Shown here: positions 1 to 7,139 of the stretch, piece by piece
Layout: each line of letters starts with the position of its first letter
How positions within the stretch are numbered: position 1 is the stretch's first letter
Source of the DNA: DASSUW01 sp036520135
GTDB taxonomy: Bacteria > Actinomycetota > Thermoleophilia > Solirubrobacterales > Solirubrobacteraceae
NCBI GenBank assembly: GCA_036520135.1
Contig: DATDKF010000278.1
Coordinates: 1-8,504, forward strand
DNA: 8,504 nucleotides
Direction of reading: 5' to 3'
Made by a program: the position numbers and the translations under genes
Notes under the pieces: model-generated
Seen by the model: the letters and a program-made list of their open reading frames with translations, nothing else
Told to the model about the DNA's origin: nothing
The model's database searches: none

Positions 1-1458
<1,458 letters not shown>

Positions 1459-1465
1459 CGTTCTC

Positions 1466-1492
1466 AGATCTTAGTCGGGGAGACTAAGATCT
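1466..1492 (-). promoter_or_regulatory. HAIR-like HspR operator in front of clpB
   Basis: AGATCTTAGTC (1466-1476) and GACTAAGATCT (1482-1492) form a perfect 11-bp inverted repeat with a 5-base spacer, beginning 8 nt upstream of the clpB ATG. The core CTTAGTC-N5-GACTAAG resembles the HspR-associated inverted repeat known from Streptomyces and mycobacteria (CTTGAGT-N7-ACTCAAG), one base shorter per arm in its inner part. A second, overlapping 12-bp palindrome, CTAAGATCTTAG, lies at 1484-1495, giving a third half-site. TAAGAT read on the minus strand at 1490-1485 could be a -10 element, so bound repressor would block transcription. Assignment to HspR is inference from the motif and from hspR being encoded nearby. 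Confidence 0.7.
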
Positions 1493-1501
1493 TAGCGCGC
1501 T

Positions 1502-1729
1502 TCACTGCTTGTGCTGGCGCAATCCGTCCCCGTGGGGGATCAGAAGCGCGAACGACTCGATCGCGCAGTACAGCGCGCCGATCAGGCACACGTACGCGAT
1601 CAGCGGCGGCGCCAGGTGCACCGCGGCGAGCAGGATCACCGTGAGCGCAGGCCAGCGGACGGTGGCCCAGGGGAACGACGGGCCATCGGGCTCCGGCTCG
1701 GGGGGCGGCCAGCGTGCGTCGACGAGCAT
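1502..1729 (-). CDS. Small two-helix membrane protein of unknown function
   Basis: This 75-residue protein starts at ATG 1729. AGGA at 1740-1737 lies 7 nt before the start. The first ~30 residues are Pro/Glu-rich and probably cytosolic (PPPEPEPDGPSFPW). Two hydrophobic stretches follow, about residues 30-44 (LTVILLAAVHLAPP) and 46-65 (AYVCLIGALYCAIESFALLI), joined by a very short Pro-containing turn, then a short polar tail ending GLRQHKQ. I recognise no family. It is the last gene before the clpB operator, 43 nt upstream of clpB. It may be cotranscribed with the Ser/Gly-rich gene 51 nt upstream, although a hairpin lies between them. The hydrophobic pattern and spacing support a real gene; no function can be inferred. 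Confidence 0.65.
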   Translation of the reverse strand: MLVDARWPPPEPEPDGPSFPWATVRWPALTVILLAAVHLAPPLIAYVCLIGALYCAIESFALLIPHGDGLRQHKQ

Positions 1730-1737
1730 CGTGGGGT

Positions 1738-1760
1738 CCTGGCGTCAATGGTACGCCAGG
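1738..1760 (-). terminator. Hairpin between the Ser/Gly-rich gene and the small membrane gene
   Basis: CCTGGCGT (1738-1745) pairs perfectly with ACGCCAGG (1753-1760) across a 7-base loop. On the minus strand it starts 20 nt after the stop of the Ser/Gly-rich gene. There is no T-run, so it could be a weak or actinobacterial-type terminator. Its 3' arm includes the AGG of the AGGA Shine-Dalgarno for the next gene, so it could instead limit that gene's translation. Confidence 0.4.
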
Positions 1761-1780
1761 CCCGGCCTCGGCTCCACCGG

Positions 1781-2248
1781 TCAGTCGTCGTCGCTGCCGT
1801 GGCCGCCGTGGTCGTCGCCGCCGCCGCCCGACGAGCCGGAGGAGCCGGACGAGCCCGAGCTCCCGGACGACCCGGAGTTCGAGCCCGAGGAGTTGGAGCC
1901 GGACGAGCTCGAGCCCGACGAGTCCGAGCCGCCGTGATCGTCGTCGCTCCCGCCGCTGCTGCCGGACGACGAGCCGGAGCCGCCGGACGACGAGCCTGAG
2001 CCGGCGCCGGATCCGGCGGACGAGGTCTGGTCGTCCTTGCGCTGCTTGCGCCGGTCGTCCGCCTGGCGGGCCGTCGGCGTCGCGGTCGGCGTGGCCGTCT
2101 CCTGCGGCGCGAGGTCGTCGCCGGCGGTGAGCGGCTCCGACGACAGGCCGACGGTCTGCGTCGACAGCGTGGAGGCCGCCGCCGTCACGCCCGCGACGAG
2201 CAGCACGCCCGCCACGGCGGCGAGGATCCAGAGGGCGGTGCGGCGCAT
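1781..2248 (-). CDS. Secreted or membrane-anchored Ser/Gly/Asp-rich protein
   Basis: This is a 155-residue protein with ATG at 2248 and a GGTGG ribosome-binding motif just upstream. Residues 1-26 (MRRTALWILAAVAGVLLVAG and on) are a signal peptide or single membrane anchor; there is no lipobox cysteine. A short ordered stretch follows (STQTVGLSSEPLTAGDDLAP), then a Thr/Pro linker (ETATPTATPTA), a charged segment (RQADDRRKQRKDDQ), and a low-complexity tail of Ser, Gly and Asp that ends GDDHGGHGSDDD and also holds DDDHGG. The Asp/His clusters could bind divalent metal ions; that is inference. It lies 24 nt after the histidine kinase stop, so it is probably in the same operon and may be a sensor accessory or output. 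Similar Asp/His motifs occur in the plus-strand protein at 4411-4959. Confidence 0.7.
   Translation of the reverse strand: MRRTALWILAAVAGVLLVAGVTAAASTLSTQTVGLSSEPLTAGDDLAPQETATPTATPTARQADDRRKQRKDDQTSSAGSGAGSGSSSGGSGSSSGSSGGSDDDHGGSDSSGSSSSGSNSSGSNSGSSGSSGSSGSSGSSGGGGDDHGGHGSDDD
1784..2026 (-). repeat. Low-complexity Ser/Gly/Asp coding repeat
   Basis: The tail of the Ser/Gly-rich protein is built from repeated short units such as GSS, SGS and SGG, giving a strongly skewed, nearly repetitive DNA stretch. Such tracts change length readily by slippage and misassemble with short reads. Confidence 0.7.
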
Positions 2249-2272
2249 GCGACCACCGTATCCAGGCCGTGG

Positions 2273-3619
2273 TTAAGCGCTGGGAAAGGGCGGCACGGTG
2301 ACGACCGCGCGAGCGCCGCCGCCGTCGCGGTTGGCGAGCGTGACCTCCCCGCCCCAGCGGCGCGCCAACTCGCGCGCGATCGGCAGCCCGAGCCCGGTGC
2401 CAGCCGGGCCGGCGCGGCCGGCGTGGCCGCGGTGGAAGCGCTCGAACACCGCCGTCAGCTGGTCGGGCGCGAGGCCCGGGCCGCGGTCGAGCACCTCCAG
2501 CGCCCCGGGCGCGGAGCGCACCTCGACCGCGCCGTTGCCGTAGTGGAGCGCGTTCTCGACCAGCGCGTCGAGCGCGCGGTCGAGGTCGGCGCGCGGACAG
2601 AAGCCGTCCGCCGCCGTGCCTGCCGCGAGCACGCGCCCGCCTCCGGCACCGTCCCAGCGCGCGGCGGCGCGGCCCGCGGCGTCCTCGAGGTCGACGTGCT
2701 CGGGCGGCGCGTCGACCTCGCCGGCCTGGGAGAGCACGAGCAGCTCGGAGATGATCGCCGACAGGCGATCGAGCTCGCCGAGCCCGGCGTCGATCTCCTC
2801 GTGGGCGTCGGCGTCGCGGGTCGACGCGCGCGCCTCCTCGAGCCGCAGGCGCAGGCCGGACAGCGGCGTACGCAGCTGGTGTGAGGCGTCGGCGATGAAC
2901 TCGCGCTGGCTGGCCACCAGCCGCTCGAGCCGCGCCGTCATGTCGTTGAACGTGCGCGCGAGCCGCTGCTGCTCGGCGCTGCCCTCGACCTTCGCGCGCG
3001 CCGACAGGTCGCCCTCGGCGACCCGCCGGACCGCGCGGTCGAGCCGATCGACCGGGCCGGCGACCTGGCGTGCGATCACCGCGCCCGCGCCGAGGCCCAG
3101 CACGAGCACGAGCAGGCCGATCGCGATCAGGCCCAGCGTGGCCCGCCGGGTGGCGCGGCCGACGGCGTCGACGCCCTGCGTCACACGGACCGCGCCGACG
3201 ACGTCCAGACCCGAGCGCACCGGCACGGCCGTGGCGAGGATGTCCCGGCCGAGCGTGTCGCTGTGGCGCCGCTCCTGGAACGGCCGTGCGCGCAGGGCCG
3301 AGGCGATCTCCGGCCGCGTCGAGTAGTCGGCGCCGACACGCTCGGTGCCGGCCGAGTCGGCCCGCAGGCGGCCGCTCGCGCCGACGACGATCACGCGCCC
3401 GCGCACGCGCCGCGCGAGCTCGGTGGTGACGCGGCGGAGCTCCTCCTGATCGGTGAGGTCGACCGCCGCGGCCAGGAAGGCGGCCTGGGTGCGCGCCTGT
3501 GAGCGGACCTCGTTGTCGACGCGGTCGCGCAGGCTGATGATCAGCGGCACCTCGAGGGCGACGATCGCCAGCACCAGCACGTAGGCGAGCGCCAGCAGAA
3601 GGCGGAGCCGGAGGGTTAC
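2273..3619 (-). CDS. Sensor histidine kinase of a two-component system, apparent GTA start
   Basis: This membrane kinase autophosphorylates on His and passes the phosphate to the response regulator encoded just upstream. In order it has transmembrane helix 1 (about residues 5-29, LRLLLALAYVLVLAIVALEV), an extracytoplasmic sensor of about 120 residues, transmembrane helix 2 (GLIAIGLLVLVLGLGAGAVIA), a HAMP domain (RQVAGPVDRLDRAVRRVAEG), HisKA with DASHQLRTPL (phospho-acceptor H247) and a catalytic ATPase domain. The catalytic domain shows an N-box (DALVENALHYGN), G1 (LDRGPGLAP), an F-box (VFERFHRG) and G2 (GTGLGLPIA). It ends PPFPSA at TAA 2275-2273, giving 448 residues if counted from GTA at 3619. 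No ATG, GTG or TTG exists near the expected start; the first in-frame GTG (3580) would cut into helix 1. The regulator's TAA stop overlaps as GTAA. All catalytic motifs are intact. The signal sensed is unknown. Confidence 0.9.
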   Translation of the reverse strand, partial: VTLRLRLLLALAYVLVLAIVALEVPLIISLRDRVDNEVRSQARTQAAFLAAAVDLTDQEELRRVTTELARRVRGRVIVVGASGRLRADSAGTERVGADYSTRPEIASALRARPFQERRHSDTLGRDILATAVPVRSGLDVVGAVRVTQGVDAVGRATRRATLGLIAIGLLVLVLGLGAGAVIARQVAGPVDRLDRAVRRVAEGDLSARAKVEGSAEQQRLARTFNDMTARLERLVASQREFIADASHQLRTPLSGLRLRLEEARASTRDADAHEEIDAGLGELDRLSAIISELLVLSQAGEVDAPPEHVDLEDAAGRAAARWDGAGGGRVLAAGTAADGFCPRADLDRALDALVENALHYGNGAVEVRSAPGALEVLDRGPGLAPDQLTAVFERFHRGHAGRAGPAGTGLGLPIARELARRWGGEVTLANRDGGGARAVVTVPPFPSA

Positions 3620-4317
3620 GAGAACTCCTCCGGGGCGGTGAAGCGGAAGCCGACGCCGCGGACGGTGTGCAGGTAGCGGGGTTCGGCGGGGTCGTCGCCG
3701 AGCTTCTGGCGCAGCCAGCGGACATGCACGTCGAGCGTCTTGGTCGAGCCGAACCAGTTCTCGTCCCAGACGCGGTCCATCAGCTGCTCGCGCGTGACGA
3801 CGCGCCCCGCGTGGCGGATCAGCTCGGCGAGTAGGTCGAACTCCTTGCGCGAGAGCTGCAGCTCGTCCGCGCCGAGATGGGCGCGGCGGCTCGCGATGTC
3901 GACCTCGAGCTCGCCGACGGTGACCGGGCCTGGTGGCGGTGCCTCCTCGGGCGCCTTCGCGCGCCGCAGGATCGCGCGGATGCGGGCGATCACCTCGCCG
4001 CCGCTGAACGGCTTGACGACGTAGTCGTCGGCGCCCAGCTCGAGGCCGACGATCCGGTCGGCCTCGGTGCCGCGCGCTGTGAGCATGAGGATCGGGACCG
4101 ATGACGTGCGGCGTAGCGCCAGGCACACGTCGCGGCCGTCGCCGTCGGGGAGCGTGAGGTCGAGCAGGACGATCGCGAAGTCGCCGTCCTCGGCGAGCTC
4201 GAGCGCCTTGGCCGCGGTGCGGGCCACGACCGGCTCGAAGCCCTCGCGGGCGAGCGCCTTCGAGAACGGCTCGTAGATGCTCGGCTCGTCCTCCACGAAC
4301 AGCACACGCGGTTTCAC
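3616..4317 (-). CDS. OmpR/PhoB-family response regulator
   Basis: This is a cytosolic transcription factor switched on by phosphorylation from the adjacent kinase. The receiver domain (about 1-115) has the acidic pair E9/D10 (VEDEP), phospho-acceptor D53 (LLDLTLPDGDG), the conserved T80 in LMLTARG and K102 in VVKPF. After a Pro/Glu-rich linker comes a winged-helix DNA-binding domain (about 135-233), with LSRKEFDLLAELIRHAGRVV, then DVHVRWLRQKLGDD and the closing RGVGFRF hairpin. GTG 4317 gives MKPRVLFVEDE and the usual length of 233 residues. The alternative TTG at 4356 would add 13 residues with no family counterpart and begins inside a probable operator. The gene comes first in a kinase operon with a 4-nt overlap (GTAA). 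The possible -10 lies so close to GTG that the mRNA may be leaderless. Confidence 0.92.
   Translation of the reverse strand: MKPRVLFVEDEPSIYEPFSKALAREGFEPVVARTAAKALELAEDGDFAIVLLDLTLPDGDGRDVCLALRRTSSVPILMLTARGTEADRIVGLELGADDYVVKPFSGGEVIARIRAILRRAKAPEEAPPPGPVTVGELEVDIASRRAHLGADELQLSRKEFDLLAELIRHAGRVVTREQLMDRVWDENWFGSTKTLDVHVRWLRQKLGDDPAEPRYLHTVRGVGFRFTAPEEFS
3625..3631 (-). promoter_or_regulatory. Shine-Dalgarno for the histidine kinase, pointing at GTA
   Basis: GGAGGAG on the minus strand (3631-3625) is a strong Shine-Dalgarno match lying 5 nt before GTA (3619-3617). It sits inside the end of the response regulator gene, encoding its PEE. Its position shows where translation of the kinase should begin, although the codon there is not a normal start. 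Confidence 0.7.
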
Positions 4318-4325
4318 GCCGACGG

Positions 4326-4372
4326 AATCTAGCCGCGTGTGCGCGGGCTTTCCCAAGGTTTAACCCAGGGTT
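4326..4372 (-). promoter_or_regulatory. Promoter and direct-repeat operator of the response regulator
   Basis: On the minus strand TAGATT (4331-4326) could be a -10 element ending 8 nt before the GTG start. TTGGGA (4356-4351) is a weak -35 candidate at a long 19-nt spacing. Two 9-base direct repeats, CCCAAGGTT (4352-4360) and CCCAGGGTT (4364-4372), match at 8 of 9 positions with a 12-bp period; OmpR-family regulators commonly bind such tandem repeats. The site lies between the divergent regulator and plus-strand genes, so it could serve autoregulation and control of both. The binding protein is inferred. Confidence 0.45.
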
Positions 4373-4410
4373 GCCGCGCGCTTGGGCGGTCGGTGGCGAG
4401 GCTGGACGGC

Positions 4411-4959
4411 ATGCGATTCACCCGGAACACGATCGCCGCCGCGGCCACCATCGCCGCGCTCGGCGTGCTCGCCGCCGTGGCACTCGCCTCCGGCGGCGGC
4501 CCCAGCACCACCACCGCGCCCGCCCCATCGGCCGAGACCGACCCGCCGGCCCAGGTCCGCACCGAGGTCGTGCGCCGCACCGTCCACCGCATCGCCTCGA
4601 CCGACGACGACGGCACCGCCGACCAGGGTCCCGGCGACGCGCCCGGCACCGCCGGCGCGGTCGATGACGACGGCACCGCCGACCAAGGCCCCGGCGACGC
4701 GCCGGGCACCGCGGACGACGACGACGGTACCGCCGACCAGGGCCCGGGCGACGCGCCCGGCACCGGCCACGGCCGCCACGGCCACGGCGCCGACGACGGC
4801 CCCAACCACGACGTCGGCGACGACCACGGTCACGACGGCCCCGGCCATGATGTGGGCGACGACCACGGCGGAGGCGACGACAACAGCGGCCCCGGCTCGG
4901 ACTCCTCGGGCAGCGGGCACGGCGGAGGCGGCAACTCCGGTCACGGCGGCGAGGACTGA
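4411..4959 (+). CDS. Secreted Asp/His/Gly-rich repeat protein of unknown function
   Basis: This 182-residue protein is the only convincing complete plus-strand gene. ATG 4411 was chosen because it begins a good signal peptide or anchor (MRFTRNTIAAAATIAALGVL, hydrophobic to about residue 30, then ALASGGG); GAGG lies 9 nt upstream. An earlier in-frame start at 4339 would bury that signal. A Thr/Ala/Pro linker and RTEVVRRTVHRIAST precede three copies of DDDGTADQGPGDAPGT. A His/Asp/Gly tail follows, with two copies of HDVGDDHG, and ends GHGGED. No catalytic domain is visible. The acidic and histidine clusters could bind metal ions such as calcium or zinc (inference). The gene diverges from the response regulator, sharing its operator region, and converges on hspR with a shared terminator. 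A regulon member of the two-component system is the simplest guess. Confidence 0.75.
   Translation: MRFTRNTIAAAATIAALGVLAAVALASGGGPSTTTAPAPSAETDPPAQVRTEVVRRTVHRIASTDDDGTADQGPGDAPGTAGAVDDDGTADQGPGDAPGTADDDDGTADQGPGDAPGTGHGRHGHGADDGPNHDVGDDHGHDGPGHDVGDDHGGGDDNSGPGSDSSGSGHGGGGNSGHGGED
4603..4764 (+). repeat. Three in-frame 48-bp repeats encoding DDDGTADQGPGDAPGT
   Basis: Copies lie at 4603-4650, 4663-4710 and 4717-4764. The spacers are 12 and 6 bp, so the period changes from 60 to 54 bp. The encoded 16-residue unit is the same in all three, while the DNA differs at a few third positions (for example GGTCCC, GGCCCC, GGCCCG). That pattern indicates selection on the protein sequence, not a fresh duplication. 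Confidence 0.9.
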
Positions 4960-4967
4960 GCGTTCCC

Positions 4968-5004
4968 CCGGTGAAACACGGGGTCTGACCCCGTGTCTCA
5001 CCGG
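4968..5004. terminator. Shared bidirectional hairpin terminator between convergent genes
   Basis: CCGGTGAAACACGGGGTC (4968-4985) pairs with 4987-5004 across a single-base loop (T4986), with one A-C mismatch (4975/4997) in an 18-bp stem. It begins 8 nt after the plus-strand stop and ends 3 nt from the hspR stop, so it can serve both transcripts. There is no clear T-run, as is usual for high-GC actinobacterial terminators. The core GGGGTCTGACCCC also resembles dispersed palindromic repeats found in other bacteria, so it could be a REP-type unit reused as a terminator. Confidence 0.75.
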
Positions 5005-5007
5005 CGG

Positions 5008-5448
5008 TCAGCTCCGCCGGCGCACGTGTCGGATCGGGATGAGCGCGGTGCCGGGCGCCTCGTAGCGCACGATCTCCGCGCGGACCGAGCGGCGGACCTC
5101 CTCCAGCCTCGCGATCTCCTCCTGCAGGGACGCGGCGCGGCGCTCGAGCGCTTCGACCTTGCCCTGCAGCCGGGACAGCTTGGCCTCCAGCTCGAACACG
5201 CGCTCGACGCCCGCCAGGTTCATGCCGAGCTCGGTCGTCATCTCTTGGATCCGGCGCAGGCGGTCGACGTCGTCCTGCGAGTACAGCCGCGTGCCCTTCG
5301 GCGAGCGCTTGGGCTCGATCAGCCCGCGCGCCTCGTACATCCGCAGCGTCTGCGGATGCATGTCGGCGAGCTCGGCCGCGACCGAGATCATGAACACGCC
5401 GCGGTCGTTCGCGACCCGGGCGGTGATGCGGGTGCGACGGGACGCCAT
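5008..5448 (-). CDS. hspR: HspR, MerR-family repressor of heat-shock genes
   Basis: HspR binds HAIR inverted repeats and represses dnaK and clpB; in Streptomyces it uses DnaK as co-repressor. The protein has 146 residues. The winged helix-turn-helix spans about 18-85, with FMISVAAELADMHPQTLRMY (a HspR hallmark: HPQTLR followed by YE.RGLI.P.R), then GTRLYSQDDVDRLRRIQEM and ELGMNLAGVERVFELE. The C-terminal half is a coiled coil (about 88-132, from LEAKLSRLQGKVEALERR), used for dimerisation in MerR proteins, and it ends IRHVRRRS. The ATG overlaps the dnaJ stop by one base (TGATG), which implies translational coupling. It is the last gene of the dnaK operon, so it controls its own level. A probable target site lies upstream of clpB; the dnaK promoter is outside the window. 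Confidence 0.93.
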   Translation of the reverse strand: MASRRTRITARVANDRGVFMISVAAELADMHPQTLRMYEARGLIEPKRSPKGTRLYSQDDVDRLRRIQEMTTELGMNLAGVERVFELEAKLSRLQGKVEALERRAASLQEEIARLEEVRRSVRAEIVRYEAPGTALIPIRHVRRRS

Positions 5449-6566
5449 CAGGACCGTCCGGCGGGCGGGTGGGCCAGTTTCAGCAGCGACTCGCGCGGGT
5501 TGCCGTTCAGCGTCTGCGACAGCGCCTCGACCGCCTGGCGCTGGTCGTCGGTCAGCTCGCGCGGGACGTCGATCACGAAGCGATAGTGGATGTCGCCGCG
5601 CTTGCCGCCGGCGAGCGTGGGCGGGCCCTCGCCGCGCAGCCGCTGGATCGTCCCGTGCTTCGTGCCGCCGGGCACGCGAAGCTTCTTGGTCGCGTGCAGC
5701 GTCGGCACCTCGACGTCCGCTCCGCGCAGCGCCTCGGTGATCGTGATCGGGACCTCGACCTCGAAGTTGTCGCCCTTGCGCCGGAACACCGGCGACTCGC
5801 TGACGCGGCAGACGACGTAGAGGTCGCCCGGCGGGCCGCCGCGGAGGCCCGCCTCGCCCTTGCCGGGCAGGCGGATCCGTGAGCCGTCCTTGACGCCGGC
5901 CGGGATGTTCACGCGGTACTTCTTGAGCTCGCGCAGCCGCCCCTGGCCGCCGCACGTCGGGCACGGATCCTCGATCACGGTGCCGGAGCCACCGCAGCGC
6001 GAGCACGGCCGCGTGATCGAGAACACGCCCTGGCCCTGGGACTCCACGCCGCGACCCTGACAGACGGGGCAGACGATCGGCGCGGTTCCCGGCCGCGCGC
6101 CCGTGCCGCGGCACGTGGTGCACGCGGCGTGCGTGGACACCGCGACCGGCACCTGCGCGCCCTCGACCGCCTGCTCGAACGACAGCGAGACCGTGGTCTC
6201 CAGGTCCCGCCCGCGCTCGGCGGCCGGCCGCGTGCGCGCCCCGCCGCGGCCCGCGGTGGTGTTGAAGATGTTTGACAGGATGTCCGAGAACGAGCCGAAG
6301 TCGCCGCCGGCGGAACCCGCGCCACCGCCGCCGAACGGGCTCCCGCCGCCGAACACCGACTGGCCGCGGTCGTACTTCTTGCGCTTCTCGGGATCGCCAA
6401 GGACGTCGTAGGCCTCGGAGATCTCCTTGAAGCGCTCCTCGGCCCCGGCCTCCTGGTTCGTGTCCGGGTGATAGCGGCGCGCGAGCTTGCGGTACGCGCT
6501 GTCGATCTGCTCCTGCGAGGCCTTCTTGTCGACCCCCAGGACGTTGTAGAAGTCGGAGCGAGCCAA
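5448..6566 (-). CDS. dnaJ: Chaperone DnaJ (Hsp40)
   Basis: DnaJ delivers unfolded substrates to DnaK and stimulates its ATPase. The 372-residue protein has a J-domain (about 5-68, FYNVLGV) with the essential HPD at 33-35, then a Gly/Phe-rich region (71-110). A zinc-binding domain follows, with four CxxCxGxG motifs at C149 (CTTCRGTG), C166 (CPVCQGRG), C188 (CSRCGGSG) and C202 (CPTCGGQG). The C-terminal substrate-binding domains follow (VNIPAGVKDGSRIRLPGKGE, then GDLYVVCRV). This is the full type I layout. The start is TTG 6566: the J-domain begins directly after it, and AGGGGG (6578-6573), overlapping the grpE stop, is correctly spaced 6 nt upstream. It lies 10 nt after grpE and overlaps hspR by one base. 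Confidence 0.96.
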   Translation of the reverse strand: MARSDFYNVLGVDKKASQEQIDSAYRKLARRYHPDTNQEAGAEERFKEISEAYDVLGDPEKRKKYDRGQSVFGGGSPFGGGGAGSAGGDFGSFSDILSNIFNTTAGRGGARTRPAAERGRDLETTVSLSFEQAVEGAQVPVAVSTHAACTTCRGTGARPGTAPIVCPVCQGRGVESQGQGVFSITRPCSRCGGSGTVIEDPCPTCGGQGRLRELKKYRVNIPAGVKDGSRIRLPGKGEAGLRGGPPGDLYVVCRVSESPVFRRKGDNFEVEVPITITEALRGADVEVPTLHATKKLRVPGGTKHGTIQRLRGEGPPTLAGGKRGDIHYRFVIDVPRELTDDQRQAVEALSQTLNGNPRESLLKLAHPPAGRS

Positions 6567-6576
6567 CGCCGGCCCC

Positions 6577-7137
6577 CTACCCCGCCACCACGACCCGGGC
6601 CGGACGCAGCACGGCGCCGTTGAGGCGGTAGCCCTGCTGGTAGACCTCGATCACGGTGCCCGACTCGGCGTCCTCCGCCGGCTGCGCGGCCATCGCCTCG
6701 TGCTCGTTGGGGTCGAATGGCTCGCCGAGCGGCGAGAACGCCTCGATCCCCGCGCGGCCGAGCGCGGTGACGATCTCGCCGGCGACCATCTCGAAGCCCT
6801 TGACGACGTCGTCGTGGCCGGCCGCCGCCTTGAGCGCGTGCTCGAGGTGGTCGAGCGCCGGGAGCAGCTCCTTGGCCACCTTGGCGACGCCGCGGTCGAC
6901 CGCGGCGGCGTTCTCGCGCGCCATCCGCTTGCGGTAGTTCTCGAAGTCCGCCTGCGTGCGCTGGGCGAGCGCGAGGTACTTGTCGCGCTCGTCCTCTGCC
7001 GCCTCGAGGGCGGCGGCCGGCTCGGCCGCCGCCGGCGCCTCGGCGTCACCGAACGAGGTCTCGCCCGTGCCGGCCGCCCCGGGATGGGGCGGCGCGGCAG
7101 CGGTGAACTCCTCGGTCTTGGTCTCCTCGGTCGCCAT
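6577..7137 (-). CDS. grpE: GrpE, nucleotide exchange factor of DnaK
   Basis: GrpE dimers release ADP from DnaK and so reset the chaperone cycle. The protein has 186 residues. The first ~45 are acidic, Ala/Pro-rich and probably disordered. A long coiled coil follows (about 45-100), with the family motif ADFENYRKRMARE and then ELLPALDHLEHALKAA. The C-terminal beta-domain has GEPFDPNEHEAM, then GTVIEVYQQGYRLNGAVLRPARVVV, where the GY.L..R.LRPA.V pattern is diagnostic. ATG 7137 lies 2 nt after the dnaK stop, so translation is probably coupled. The ribosome-binding site is weak (AGAAG near the dnaK stop). Confidence 0.96.
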   Translation of the reverse strand: MATEETKTEEFTAAAPPHPGAAGTGETSFGDAEAPAAAEPAAALEAAEDERDKYLALAQRTQADFENYRKRMARENAAAVDRGVAKVAKELLPALDHLEHALKAAAGHDDVVKGFEMVAGEIVTALGRAGIEAFSPLGEPFDPNEHEAMAAQPAEDAESGTVIEVYQQGYRLNGAVLRPARVVVAG

Positions 7138-7139
7138 GA

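Noticed and set aside
1784..2026. Low-complexity tract as a regulatory or mobile repeat
   Set aside because: It is explained by the Ser/Gly/Asp tail of the encoded protein; no terminal repeats or target duplications are visible.
1464..3725. 753-codon minus-strand open frame
   Set aside because: It is an Arg/Pro/Ala-rich frame lying across the kinase, the Ser/Gly-rich gene and the small membrane gene, all read in other frames with clear domains or signal sequences. It is a typical shadow in GC-rich DNA.
3620..4126. Upstream extension of the kinase frame into the response regulator gene
   Set aside because: The frame is open but Arg/Pro-rich and out of frame with the regulator's clear domain. 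It only reflects the absence of stops in GC-rich DNA.
4318..4356. Upstream TTG start for the response regulator
   Set aside because: It adds 13 residues absent from the family and begins inside the direct repeat. GTG 4317 gives the standard receiver start.
4603..4764. Triplicate repeat as a possible CRISPR array
   Set aside because: The spacers are only 6-12 bp and in frame, and repeats and spacers form one coding sequence. There are no cas genes.
4360..5001. Minus-strand Val/Ala/Gly-rich open frame opposite the repeat protein
   Set aside because: It is the mirror of the Asp/Gly repeats (GAC read as GTC), with no signal or domain. The plus-strand frame has a signal peptide and a conserved repeat unit.
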